DNA of 15,466 nt, taken from positions 1 to 15,466 of the forward strand of contig SFNY01000067.1 of assembly GCA_004554085.1 (NCBI GenBank). The letters run 5' to 3'. The DNA comes from Clostridiales bacterium. Its GTDB lineage: Bacteria > Bacillota > Clostridia > Christensenellales > Aristaeellaceae. Positions 1-5,904 of this stretch are shown here, piece after piece. The notes under the pieces were generated by a model. That model searched no databases. It was not told where the DNA came from and saw only the letters and a program-made list of their open reading frames with translations. The position numbers and the translations under genes are program-made. Numbering within the stretch: the first letter of the stretch is position 1; each line of letters opens with the position of its first letter.

Positions 1-1
1 C

Positions 2-625
2 GACGGCCGCAGCGCCTTCAAGCTCTACGACACCTACGGCTTCCCCATCGAGATCACCCGTGAGATGGCCGCAGAGAAGGGCGTGACCGTGGACGAGGCC
101 GGCTTCGAGGAGCGCTTCAAGAAGCATCAGGAGAACAGCCACGCCGGTGCGGAGCAGCGCTTCAAGGGCGGTCTGGCCGACAACAGCGAGGAGACCGCGA
201 AGCTGCACACCGCCACCCACCTGCTGCACGCCGCGCTGCGCAAGGTGCTGGGCCCGGAGGTCGCACAGAAGGGTTCCAACATCACCGCCGAGCGTCTGCG
301 CTTCGACTTCTCCTTCGGCCGCAAGATGACCGACGAGGAGAAGGCCGAGGTCGAGCGCCTGGTCAACGAGTACATCCAGGCCAAGGCGCCCGTCGTGTGC
401 GAGGAGATGACCGTGGCTGAGGCCAAGGCCCAGGGCGCCATCGGCCTGTTCGAAAGCAAGTACGGCGAGCGCGTCAAGGTGTACACCATGGGCGCATTCT
501 CCAAGGAGATCTGCGGCGGCCCCCACGCCAGCAACACCGGCGACCTGGTGTCCTTCAAGATCAAGAAGGAGGAGGCTTCCTCCGCAGGCGTGCGCCGCAT
601 CAAGGCGGTCATCGGACACGAATAA
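2..625 (+). CDS. alaS: Alanyl-tRNA synthetase, 3' part (compact form)
   Basis: The frame is open from base 2 and ends at TAA 623-625; the 5' part lies outside the window. AlaRS charges tRNA-Ala in the cytoplasm and its editing domain removes mischarged serine or glycine. Visible are the end of the catalytic core (KLYDTYGFPIEIT), then the editing-domain zinc motifs HTATHLLH (HxxxH) and CGGPH (CxxxH). The protein stops right after the editing domain (SAGVRRIKAVIGHE). It therefore lacks the C-terminal C-Ala domain of standard AlaRS. Only about 45 residues separate the catalytic core from HTATH, so the N-terminal beta-barrel of the usual editing domain also seems absent. From memory this matches a short AlaRS form of about 590 residues known in Clostridia, not a truncation artefact. 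An intrinsic terminator follows 18 bp after the stop. Confidence 0.93.
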   Translation, partial: DGRSAFKLYDTYGFPIEITREMAAEKGVTVDEAGFEERFKKHQENSHAGAEQRFKGGLADNSEETAKLHTATHLLHAALRKVLGPEVAQKGSNITAERLRFDFSFGRKMTDEEKAEVERLVNEYIQAKAPVVCEEMTVAEAKAQGAIGLFESKYGERVKVYTMGAFSKEICGGPHASNTGDLVSFKIKKEEASSAGVRRIKAVIGHE

Positions 626-642
626 TCCATAAGAAATATTCC

Positions 643-670
643 GGGCGGACAGCTCTGTCCGCCCCTTTTT
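643..670 (+). terminator. Intrinsic terminator after alaS
   Basis: A perfect 10-bp stem (643-652 with 655-664, GGGCGGACAG/CTGTCCGCCC) with a 2-nt central loop is followed by C and TTTTT at 666-670. The ribosome binding site of the next gene starts at about 672, so no separate promoter fits between terminator and gene. The downstream gene must rely on read-through or on a promoter inside alaS. Confidence 0.85.
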
Positions 671-688
671 CGAAAGGGAGTATTGTAT

Positions 689-1975
689 ATGCTGAATCTT
701 TCCAACAAGTCCATCGCGGAGCTGATCGATCCCAAGGGCTTCGACTGCGAGTGCGGCAAGCACCACGCCGTGAACATCCGCTACATCAAGACCGGCGTCG
801 GCGTGATCGACTGCGTTCCCGAGATGCTTCAGGCGCTGGGCGCGAAGAAGCCCTTCGTGCTCTGCGACCAGAGCACCTGGAAGGCCGCCGGCGAGAAGGT
901 CTGCGGCATCCTTGAAAAGGCGAACATCCCCTACGTGCTGCACATCTTGCCCGTGGACAAGCCCGCGCCGGACGAGTGGGCGCTGGGCAACGCCATCATG
1001 CGCCTGGACATGAGCTGCGACCTCATCCTGGGCGTGGGCAGCGGCGTGATCAACGACCTGTGCAAGGAGATCGCCTACAAGTCCGGAAAGGTCAACGCCA
1101 TCGTGGGCACCGCGCCGTCCATGGACGGCTTCGCCTCCGCCACCTCCTCCATGGAGGCCCCCATGCGCATGCTGTGGGCGGGCTTCGGCGACATGGTTGC
1201 CAAGTACGTGGCCATCTGCGAGTGGCGCATCACCCACCTGATCACCGGCGAATACTACTGCGAGGCCGTGGCGGAGCTGACCCGTGCGGCGCTGCGCAAG
1301 ATCATGGCCAACGCGGACAAGCTGGTGCAGCGCGACCCCGAGGCGGTGCTGGCGGTGGCCGACGGCCTGGTGCTGGCGGGTTTGAGCATGGCCTTTGCGG
1401 GCTGCTCCCGTCCGGCCAGCGGCTTGGAGCACTACTTCTCCCACATGTGGGAGATGATGGCACTGGATCGCGGCCAGCCCTACGACCTGCACGGCATTCT
1501 GGTGGGCGTGGGCACCGTGCTCAGCATGCGGCTGTACCAGTGGATCCGCACGCTGAAGCCCGACCCGGAAAAGATGCAGGCCCACGCCGCGGCCTACAAT
1601 TACGAAGCTTGGGAGAAGCAGGTGCGCCGCATCTTCGGTAAGGCCGCCGACGAGATCATCCGCATCGAGAACAAGGAGAAGAAGAACGATCCCCAGCGTC
1701 TGCAGAAGCGCATCGCCAACATTCAGCAGAACTGGGATACAATTCTGAAGATCATCGACGAGGAGCTGCCCTCCTATGACGAGCTCTATGCCGCGATGAA
1801 GGCCACCGGTATGCCGGTGGAGCCCTCCGACCTGGACAACATCTCCGCGGACGACGTGATCACCGCCTACCTGGGCGCGCGCGACATCCGCGATAAGTAC
1901 CTGTCCTGCTCCATGCTGTGGGACATGGGACTGGAGATGGAGGCCGCAGAGGTCATCCGCAGCTCGCTGAAGTAA
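689..1975 (+). CDS. sn-glycerol-1-phosphate dehydrogenase (AraM/EgsA family), internally shortened
   Basis: This cytoplasmic enzyme family reduces dihydroxyacetone phosphate to sn-glycerol-1-phosphate with NAD(P)H and a Zn or Ni ion; in Bacillota it can feed heptaprenylglyceryl lipid synthesis. Family marks are GSGVINDLCK (nucleotide site), GTAPSMDGFAS, AGFGDMVAK (metal-ligand Asp), SRPASGLEHYFSH (His ligand) and DLHGILVGVG (His ligand). I chose ATG 689 (428 residues) because GGGAG at 676-680 sits 8 bp upstream; a TTG at 683 is in frame but too close. Oddity: after TAPSMDGFASATSSM the protein jumps almost directly to APMRMLWAGFGD. Family members I remember carry about 25 more residues there, a beta-hairpin and the 'ADxDIL' strand. 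The loss is in frame, around base 1155-1162. The family call is secure; whether the enzyme is active is doubtful. Confidence 0.88.
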   Translation: MLNLSNKSIAELIDPKGFDCECGKHHAVNIRYIKTGVGVIDCVPEMLQALGAKKPFVLCDQSTWKAAGEKVCGILEKANIPYVLHILPVDKPAPDEWALGNAIMRLDMSCDLILGVGSGVINDLCKEIAYKSGKVNAIVGTAPSMDGFASATSSMEAPMRMLWAGFGDMVAKYVAICEWRITHLITGEYYCEAVAELTRAALRKIMANADKLVQRDPEAVLAVADGLVLAGLSMAFAGCSRPASGLEHYFSHMWEMMALDRGQPYDLHGILVGVGTVLSMRLYQWIRTLKPDPEKMQAHAAAYNYEAWEKQVRRIFGKAADEIIRIENKEKKNDPQRLQKRIANIQQNWDTILKIIDEELPSYDELYAAMKATGMPVEPSDLDNISADDVITAYLGARDIRDKYLSCSMLWDMGLEMEAAEVIRSSLK

Positions 1976-1985
1976 ATACCTGCCT

Positions 1986-2029
1986 GTGCGGCGCACGTTC
2001 GGAACCCCGGATGTGCGCCGCACATTTTT
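1986..2029 (+). terminator. Intrinsic terminator after the glycerol-1-phosphate dehydrogenase gene
   Basis: An 11-bp perfect stem GTGCGGCGCAC (1986-1996) pairs with GTGCGCCGCAC (2013-2023) around a 16-nt loop and is followed by A and TTTTT at 2025-2029. It starts 10 bp after the stop codon. Confidence 0.85.
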
Positions 2030-2126
2030 CTCGAAAAATGCATATCCATTGGAACAAACTGGGAGAAAACTGCGTCCAAATGGCGCAAAAAAGGTGGTGC
2101 AGAGGTTCAAAAAATGTAAAGGACGA

Positions 2127-2156
2127 TTGACTTTTGCAGCCGCGTATGTTTATAAT
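2127..2156 (+). promoter_or_regulatory. Sigma-A promoter of the SH3b-repeat gene
   Basis: TTGACT (2127-2132) and a perfect TATAAT (2151-2156) are separated by 18 bp, 40 bp upstream of the start codon. It lies downstream of the preceding terminator, so the gene is probably monocistronic. Confidence 0.8.
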
Positions 2157-2196
2157 TGGCACAGGTGAATCCAATCAGAATCAGGAGGGAAGGGAA

Positions 2197-3183
2197 ATGA
2201 AGAGAAGCAGAACCATGAGGCGAATCGGGATACTGGCGCTGACAGTTGCGCTGCTGCTGGCGATCATTCCCGCGTCCGCACTTGCGGAAGCATATCTTGA
2301 GGCCACGGGCGCGCGCGTCAACGTTCGCTCCGGCCCCGGCAACAGCTATTCCGATCTTTACACGCTGGTTCGCGGCGAGACGGTGACCTACACCGGAGAA
2401 TACGCCTACGACAGCTCTGGCGTCAAGTGGTACAAGGTGCAGTATTACTCCTACGGAACCGGCTGGGTCTCCTCGGCTTACAGCACCGTGTATGGAGATC
2501 CCGGCAGCGCGTCCTCCGGGAGCCTGCCCATCCTGAGCCTGTCCTATGTGCAGGCGGAGGGCGGCGACGTGAACATCCGCAGCACGCCCAGCCTGACGGG
2601 CAGGGATCTGGGCACCATGTTTGAGGGCGAGACCGCGACCTACCTGGGCCAGAGCTCCACGGACGACCGCGGCGTGGTCTGGTACTATGTCAACCACGAC
2701 GGCATCGTTGGCTGGGTCTCCTCGCGATACAGCAAGCTGTACGGCGGCTCCTCCTTCGCCAGCTATGTGCAGGCGGAGGGCGGCGACGTGAACATCCGCA
2801 GCACGCCCAGCCTGACGGGCAGGGATCTGGGCACCATGTTTGAGGGCGAGATCGCGACCTATCTGAACCAGAGCTCTACGGATGACCGCGGCGTGGTCTG
2901 GTACTACGTCAACCACGACGGCACCGTTGGCTGGGTCTCCTCGCGATACAGCAAGCTGTACGGCGGCGCCTCCTCCAGCAGATATGTGCAGGCGGAGGGC
3001 GGCGACGTGAACATCCGCAGCACGCCCAGCCTGACGGGCAGGGATCTGGGCACCATGTTTGAGGGCGAGGTCGCGACCTATCTGAACCAGAGCTCCACGG
3101 ACGACCGCGGCGTGGTCTGGTACTACGTCAACTACGACGGTGCCATCGGCTGGGTCTCCTCCCGCTATTCCAGTCTCTACTGA
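2197..3183 (+). CDS. Secreted protein with four bacterial SH3 (SH3b) repeats
   Basis: The protein has 328 residues. ATG 2197 is chosen over an upstream in-frame ATG at 2134 because AGGAGG (2183-2188) lies 8 bp before it and a signal peptide starts there: MKRSRTMRR, then a hydrophobic core, then an ASALAEA cleavage region near residue 28. Four SH3b domains follow. The first (about residues 30-105) is divergent, with VNVRSGPGNSYSDL and GWVSSAYS. The other three are near-identical 73-residue units, each with YVQAEGGDVNIRSTPS, GRDLGTMFEGE and GWVSSRYS. SH3b domains bind cell-wall peptides or polysaccharide. No catalytic domain (amidase, NlpC/P60) is present, so a cell-surface or wall-binding role is inferred. 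The gene has its own promoter. The repeats are almost identical as DNA, which implies recent duplication. Confidence 0.88.
   Translation: MKRSRTMRRIGILALTVALLLAIIPASALAEAYLEATGARVNVRSGPGNSYSDLYTLVRGETVTYTGEYAYDSSGVKWYKVQYYSYGTGWVSSAYSTVYGDPGSASSGSLPILSLSYVQAEGGDVNIRSTPSLTGRDLGTMFEGETATYLGQSSTDDRGVVWYYVNHDGIVGWVSSRYSKLYGGSSFASYVQAEGGDVNIRSTPSLTGRDLGTMFEGEIATYLNQSSTDDRGVVWYYVNHDGTVGWVSSRYSKLYGGASSSRYVQAEGGDVNIRSTPSLTGRDLGTMFEGEVATYLNQSSTDDRGVVWYYVNYDGAIGWVSSRYSSLY
2545..3180 (+). repeat. Three tandem 219-bp coding repeats
   Basis: Units start at TATGTGCAGGCGGAGGGCGG: 2545-2763, 2764-2982 and 2983-3180. The last is cut short by the stop codon. The exact 219-bp period (73 codons) and very few differences between units point to recent unequal crossing-over or slippage. 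Copy number may vary between strains. Confidence 0.9.
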
Positions 3184-3440
3184 CGCAGGCGCAGTTCGGG
3201 GGATTGTCTCAAACAGGGAGAATGCTTCGAGGCAGGCTCCTCATAATCGTAGGGCGGCGAGGCGCCGCTGCCGATTACTGCCGTCTTTATGTGAACGCAT
3301 CCCTGCCCCCATAGATCAGAGGGGCAAGGATGCTGTGTTTCCTTCGGAGCCGTGCATTTTCTGTTTCAAGTTTAAGGCAGCTCCTACATTCGTAGGGCGG
3401 GGTGCCCTCACCCCGCCGTTTTGCATGCCTGTCCCAGAAA
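3184..3440. repeat. Non-coding spacer with two related short palindromic repeats
   Basis: No gene is seen between the SH3b gene and the recA promoter. The stretch holds two related elements that begin with the same 10-mer CGTAGGGCGG, at 3248-3257 and 3391-3400, each preceded by a similar GCTCCT-CAT-like lead. Each folds: GCGGCG/CGCCGC (3254-3268) and GGCGGGGTG/CACCCCGCC (3396-3417). Repeats of this CGTAGGGCGG type are, from memory, common between genes in gut Clostridia. This is probably a dispersed REP-like family rather than a gene-specific signal. Confidence 0.55.
3396..3422 (+). terminator. Hairpin with T-run before recA
   Basis: GGCGGGGTG (3396-3404) pairs perfectly with CACCCCGCC (3409-3417) around CCCT and is followed by G and TTTT (3419-3422). 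It could end transcription from the SH3b gene, about 215 bp after its stop. It is also the second palindromic repeat of the spacer, so its role as a terminator is uncertain. Confidence 0.5.
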
Positions 3441-3442
3441 AA

Positions 3443-3456
3443 TAAACACATGTTCG
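3443..3456 (+). promoter_or_regulatory. LexA (SOS) box upstream of recA
   Basis: TAAACACATGTTCG matches 11 of 14 positions of the Gram-positive LexA site CGAACATATGTTCG; the 3' half GTTCG is perfect and the 5' half keeps AAC. It ends immediately before the -35 of the recA promoter, the usual place for SOS repression of recA. Confidence 0.65.
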
Positions 3457-3457
3457 A

Positions 3458-3486
3458 TAGTCAGACGGGTTATTCTGTGGTATAAT
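3458..3486 (+). promoter_or_regulatory. recA promoter
   Basis: TAGTCA (3458-3463) and a perfect TATAAT (3481-3486) are 17 bp apart, 34 bp before the recA start codon. The LexA box abuts the -35. Confidence 0.72.
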
Positions 3487-3520
3487 GTTTTCCAGAAATC
3501 ACCCATGGAGGTAAAAATAG

Positions 3521-4612
3521 ATGGCAGCGGAAAAGAAGGCGGAGAAGAAGGCCGCGACGCAGAAATTCGGCGACGATCGCAAGAAGGCGCTGGAGATTGC
3601 GCTGGGCAAGATTGAGAAGGACTTCGGCAAGGGCTCGGTGATGAAGCTGGGCGACGCGGCGAGCAAGATGCAGGTGGAGGTCATTCCCACGGGCAGCCTG
3701 CAGCTGGACTTCGCGCTGGGCGTGGGCGGACTGCCCAAGGGCCGCATCATTGAGATCTACGGGCCGGAATCCTCCGGTAAGACCACCGTGGCGCTGCACT
3801 GCGTTGCGGAGGCCCAGAAGATGGGCGGTACCGCTGCGTTCATCGACGCCGAGCACGCGCTGGATCCGGTGTACGCCGAGAAGCTGGGCGTGGACATCGA
3901 CGAGCTGTACGTCGCCCAGCCGGACAACGGCGAGCAGGCGCTGGACATCTGCGAGGCGCTGGTGCGCTCCGGCGCCATCGACGTGGTGGTCATCGACTCC
4001 GTTGCCGCGCTGGTTCCCAAGGCCGAGATCGAGGGCGACATGGGCGACAGCCACGTGGGCCTTCAGGCGCGGCTCATGTCCCAGGCCCTGCGCAAGCTGG
4101 CGGGCGTGATCTCCAAGACCAACGCCGTGGCCATCTTCATCAACCAGCTGCGCGAGAAGGTGGGCGTGGTCTACGGCAACCCCGAGACCACCACCGGCGG
4201 CAAGGCGCTGAAGTTCTATGCCTCCGTGCGCCTGGACATCCGCAAGGGCGAGCCCATCAAGGAGGGCAGCGAGATCAAGGGCAACCGCACCAAGATCAAG
4301 GTGGTCAAGAACAAGGTCGCGCCGCCGTTCAAGTCCTGCATCGTGGACATCCTCTACGGCGAGGGCATCTCCCGCTCCAGCGAGCTGCTGGATCTGGCCG
4401 TGGAGCGCGACCTGAGGAGATCGAAAAGAGCATCCGCGAGACCTTCTCCAAGGGCGACGCCGAGCCGTCCACCAGCTTCGTCACCAACGAGGAGCCGGAG
4501 GACGTGGACGAGGAAGAGGAGGAGTTCGACCTCGACGAATAAGCCCCGTGCATTCCCACCCCGAGCTTTCGGGGCGGGATTTTTTCGCCTGTACATCGGA
4601 GACAATCTGTGA
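3521..4612 (+). CDS. recA: RecA recombinase, internal deletion and frameshift near the 3' end (likely broken)
   Basis: RecA forms filaments on single-stranded DNA, drives homologous strand exchange and triggers LexA self-cleavage. The start ATG 3521 has GGAGG at 3507-3511, 9 bp upstream. Residues 1-297 are normal RecA: Walker A GPESSGKTT, Walker B VVVIDSVAALVPKAEIEG, DSHVGLQARLMSQALRKL, loop 2 region FINQLREKVGVVYGNPETTTGGKALKFYASVRLDIRK, and GISRSSELLDLAVERD. At about base 4411 the sequence jumps to the code for EEIEKSIRETFSKG in another frame. About 34 conserved residues (the SGxWFSYxGxxxGQGRENA region) are missing and the frame is lost. As read, the ORF continues into an Arg/Ser-rich nonsense tail, through the terminator hairpin, to TGA 4610-4612. 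Either the gene is truly inactivated, or the sequence has a consensus error here. Confidence 0.9.
   Translation: MAAEKKAEKKAATQKFGDDRKKALEIALGKIEKDFGKGSVMKLGDAASKMQVEVIPTGSLQLDFALGVGGLPKGRIIEIYGPESSGKTTVALHCVAEAQKMGGTAAFIDAEHALDPVYAEKLGVDIDELYVAQPDNGEQALDICEALVRSGAIDVVVIDSVAALVPKAEIEGDMGDSHVGLQARLMSQALRKLAGVISKTNAVAIFINQLREKVGVVYGNPETTTGGKALKFYASVRLDIRKGEPIKEGSEIKGNRTKIKVVKNKVAPPFKSCIVDILYGEGISRSSELLDLAVERDLRRSKRASARPSPRATPSRPPASSPTRSRRTWTRKRRSSTSTNKPRAFPPRAFGAGFFRLYIGDNL
4414..4542 (+). pseudogene. recA: Displaced recA C-terminal code (out of frame)
   Basis: In the frame starting at 4414 the translation is a typical acidic RecA C-terminus: EEIEKSIRETFSKGDAEPS, then a Glu/Asp-rich tail ending FDLDE and TAA 4540-4542. 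The stop lies 13 bp before the terminator, where recA would normally end. This shows the original reading frame and proves that the upstream frame is shifted at about 4411. Confidence 0.85.
4555..4585 (+). terminator. Intrinsic terminator after recA
   Basis: CCC-A-CCCCGA (4555-4564) pairs with TCGGGG-C-GGG (4569-4578), with one A/C mismatch, and is followed by A and TTTTTT (4580-4585). Confidence 0.8.
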
Positions 4613-4618
4613 TAGAAT
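4590..4618 (+). promoter_or_regulatory. Possible promoter of the UPF0303 three-gene run
   Basis: TGTACA (4590-4595) and TAGAAT (4613-4618) are 17 bp apart. They lie just after the recA terminator and 33 bp before the next start codon. The -35 matches only 4 of 6 bases. Confidence 0.45.
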
Positions 4619-4650
4619 AAATGGGATTGTTGTGAAAAGGGGGATGCGCC

Positions 4651-5151
4651 ATGGAATTCAAGTTTTACAAGCCGGAATGGCTGGAGATGCTGCGCACGCA
4701 GGAGGAGGTTCTGCGCGTGGAAGCGATGCCCGCGGAGGACTGCCTGAAGCTGGGCCTCATCATGAACCGCCTCGCGAAGGAGGTCTACAAGCGCCCTGCC
4801 GCCTTCCGCGTCATCACGGGCGGCCAGACCACCTTTTCCTACCTGATGTCGGGAACCAGCACCAACAACGAGTGGTGGATGGATAAGAAGCTCAACACCT
4901 GCCGCATGACCGGCGTCAGCTCCATCCGCACGCTGGTGGAGGTTGCCGAGGGCCTGCGCCCCATGGAACCGGAGTTCGAGAATGAGAACGACTTCGCCCT
5001 CTGCGGCGGCTGCTTCCCGCTGCGCAACGCCGCCGGTCGGCTGCTGGGCTACGCGCTGTGCTCGGGCCTCGCCCACGAGTGCGACCACCAGCTGATCGCC
5101 GACGCGCTGGCGGAGATGCTGGGCCGGGAGATTCCCCGGATCGTGGACTGA
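4651..5151 (+). CDS. UPF0303 / haem-degrading-domain family protein
   Basis: The protein has 166 residues and a start set by AAGGGGG (4637-4643), 7 bp before ATG. It resembles the UPF0303 family within the GlcG/HbpS-type 'haem-degrading' fold (PF03928). Marks are the central MSGTSTNNEWWMDKK region, the conserved FALCGGCFPLRNAAGRLLGYALCSGLAHECDHQLI block, and the usual family length of about 160 residues. There is no signal peptide or membrane segment, so it is cytoplasmic. The biochemical role of the UPF0303 branch is not settled and haem binding should not be assumed. It is the first gene of a run with the next two (gaps of 12 and 21 bp), so it is probably co-transcribed with a secreted protein and a dehydrogenase-like protein. 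Confidence 0.78.
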   Translation: MEFKFYKPEWLEMLRTQEEVLRVEAMPAEDCLKLGLIMNRLAKEVYKRPAAFRVITGGQTTFSYLMSGTSTNNEWWMDKKLNTCRMTGVSSIRTLVEVAEGLRPMEPEFENENDFALCGGCFPLRNAAGRLLGYALCSGLAHECDHQLIADALAEMLGREIPRIVD

Positions 5152-5163
5152 GGAGGAGAAGGC

Positions 5164-5883
5164 ATGGCCAGAGCGAAACTTGCGGCGGCGCTCGCGCTGC
5201 TGATGCTGCTGTGCTGCTGCGCAATTGCGGAGGAGACGCAGTTTGATCCGGTGCACGTCTCGCTGTGGGGCGAGCCCGCCAGCGGCTACGAGTGGACCTG
5301 CGAATACGAGGACAACGGCGTGCTGGACGCGCCCATGGAGGAGTACGTGGAGGGTGCGGACGGCTCCGGCGGCAGCTACGACTTCTACTTCGGCGTGCGC
5401 GCTCCGGGCCGGGTGCACCTGCTGTTCAGCTACGGCGTGTCCTGGGGCATTGAAGCGCCGGCGCGCAGCGCGCTGTGCACCGTGACCGTGCGCGAGGACG
5501 GCACGCAGGACGTGCGCTGGGCCGAGTGCTTCACCGACGACCGCCTGGTGGAGGTGCGCCTGCCCTCGAACCCCACCACCGGCTGGAACTGGGACTATGC
5601 GGGCGACAGCGCCGGCAGCGTCAGCCTGCTGCGCGAGGACTACGTTCCCTACTACGAGGATCTGGAGGGCGCGGGCGGCGTCACCACCTACGAATTGCAG
5701 GTGGACGCCCCCGGCGAGACGCTGCTGCTGTTCAACCATGCCAGCATGTGGGATCCCTTCGCCGCGGCGGAGGAGAGCTATGTGCTGCGGCTGGTGGTCT
5801 CGGAGGAGATGGAGATCTCCATGTCCGTGGATGACGAGCTGGAGGGCATGGAGCTGCTCTTTCCCGTGGACGAAGCGGAGTAA
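5164..5883 (+). CDS. Secreted protein with two chagasin-like (inhibitor I42) domains
   Basis: The protein has 239 residues; AGGAGGAG lies 5-12 bp upstream of the ATG. The N-terminus is a signal peptide (MARAKL, hydrophobic core with CCC, cleavage likely after AIA near residue 22). Two immunoglobulin-like domains follow. Domain 2 (about 118-215) carries the chagasin loops: NPTTGWNW (the NPTTGY loop), GAGGVTTYEL (Gly-rich loop) and the HASMWDPF loop at the RPW position. Domain 1 (about 28-115) is a more divergent copy with ASGYEW, GSGGSYDF and GVSWGIEAP. Chagasin-type proteins inhibit papain-family cysteine proteases. The loops make this a candidate secreted inhibitor, but the substitutions (W for Y, no RPW) leave activity open. 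An acidic C-terminal tail follows domain 2. Confidence 0.72.
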   Translation: MARAKLAAALALLMLLCCCAIAEETQFDPVHVSLWGEPASGYEWTCEYEDNGVLDAPMEEYVEGADGSGGSYDFYFGVRAPGRVHLLFSYGVSWGIEAPARSALCTVTVREDGTQDVRWAECFTDDRLVEVRLPSNPTTGWNWDYAGDSAGSVSLLREDYVPYYEDLEGAGGVTTYELQVDAPGETLLLFNHASMWDPFAAAEESYVLRLVVSEEMEISMSVDDELEGMELLFPVDEAE

Positions 5884-5904
5884 ATCGATACTCGGAGGTT
5901 GACG

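Noticed and set aside
127..777. 216-codon - strand ORF across the 3' part of alaS
   Set aside because: It is the antisense shadow of a GC-rich real gene, has no ribosome binding site, and shows no recognisable protein features.
976..1641. 221-codon ORF inside the glycerol-1-phosphate dehydrogenase gene
   Set aside because: Alternative-frame shadow rich in Arg/Gly/His; the overlapping frame has clear family motifs.
2107..2916. 269-codon - strand ORF over the SH3b repeats, itself repetitive
   Set aside because: Its repeats mirror the 219-bp repeats of the real + strand gene; no ribosome binding site or signal supports it.
3470..4054. 194-codon - strand ORF over recA
   Set aside because: Low-complexity shadow of the recA coding sequence.
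4354..5739. 461-codon - strand ORF spanning recA, UPF0303 and chagasin-like genes
   Set aside because: It covers parts of three real genes and the recA terminator, with typical GC-rich shadow composition.
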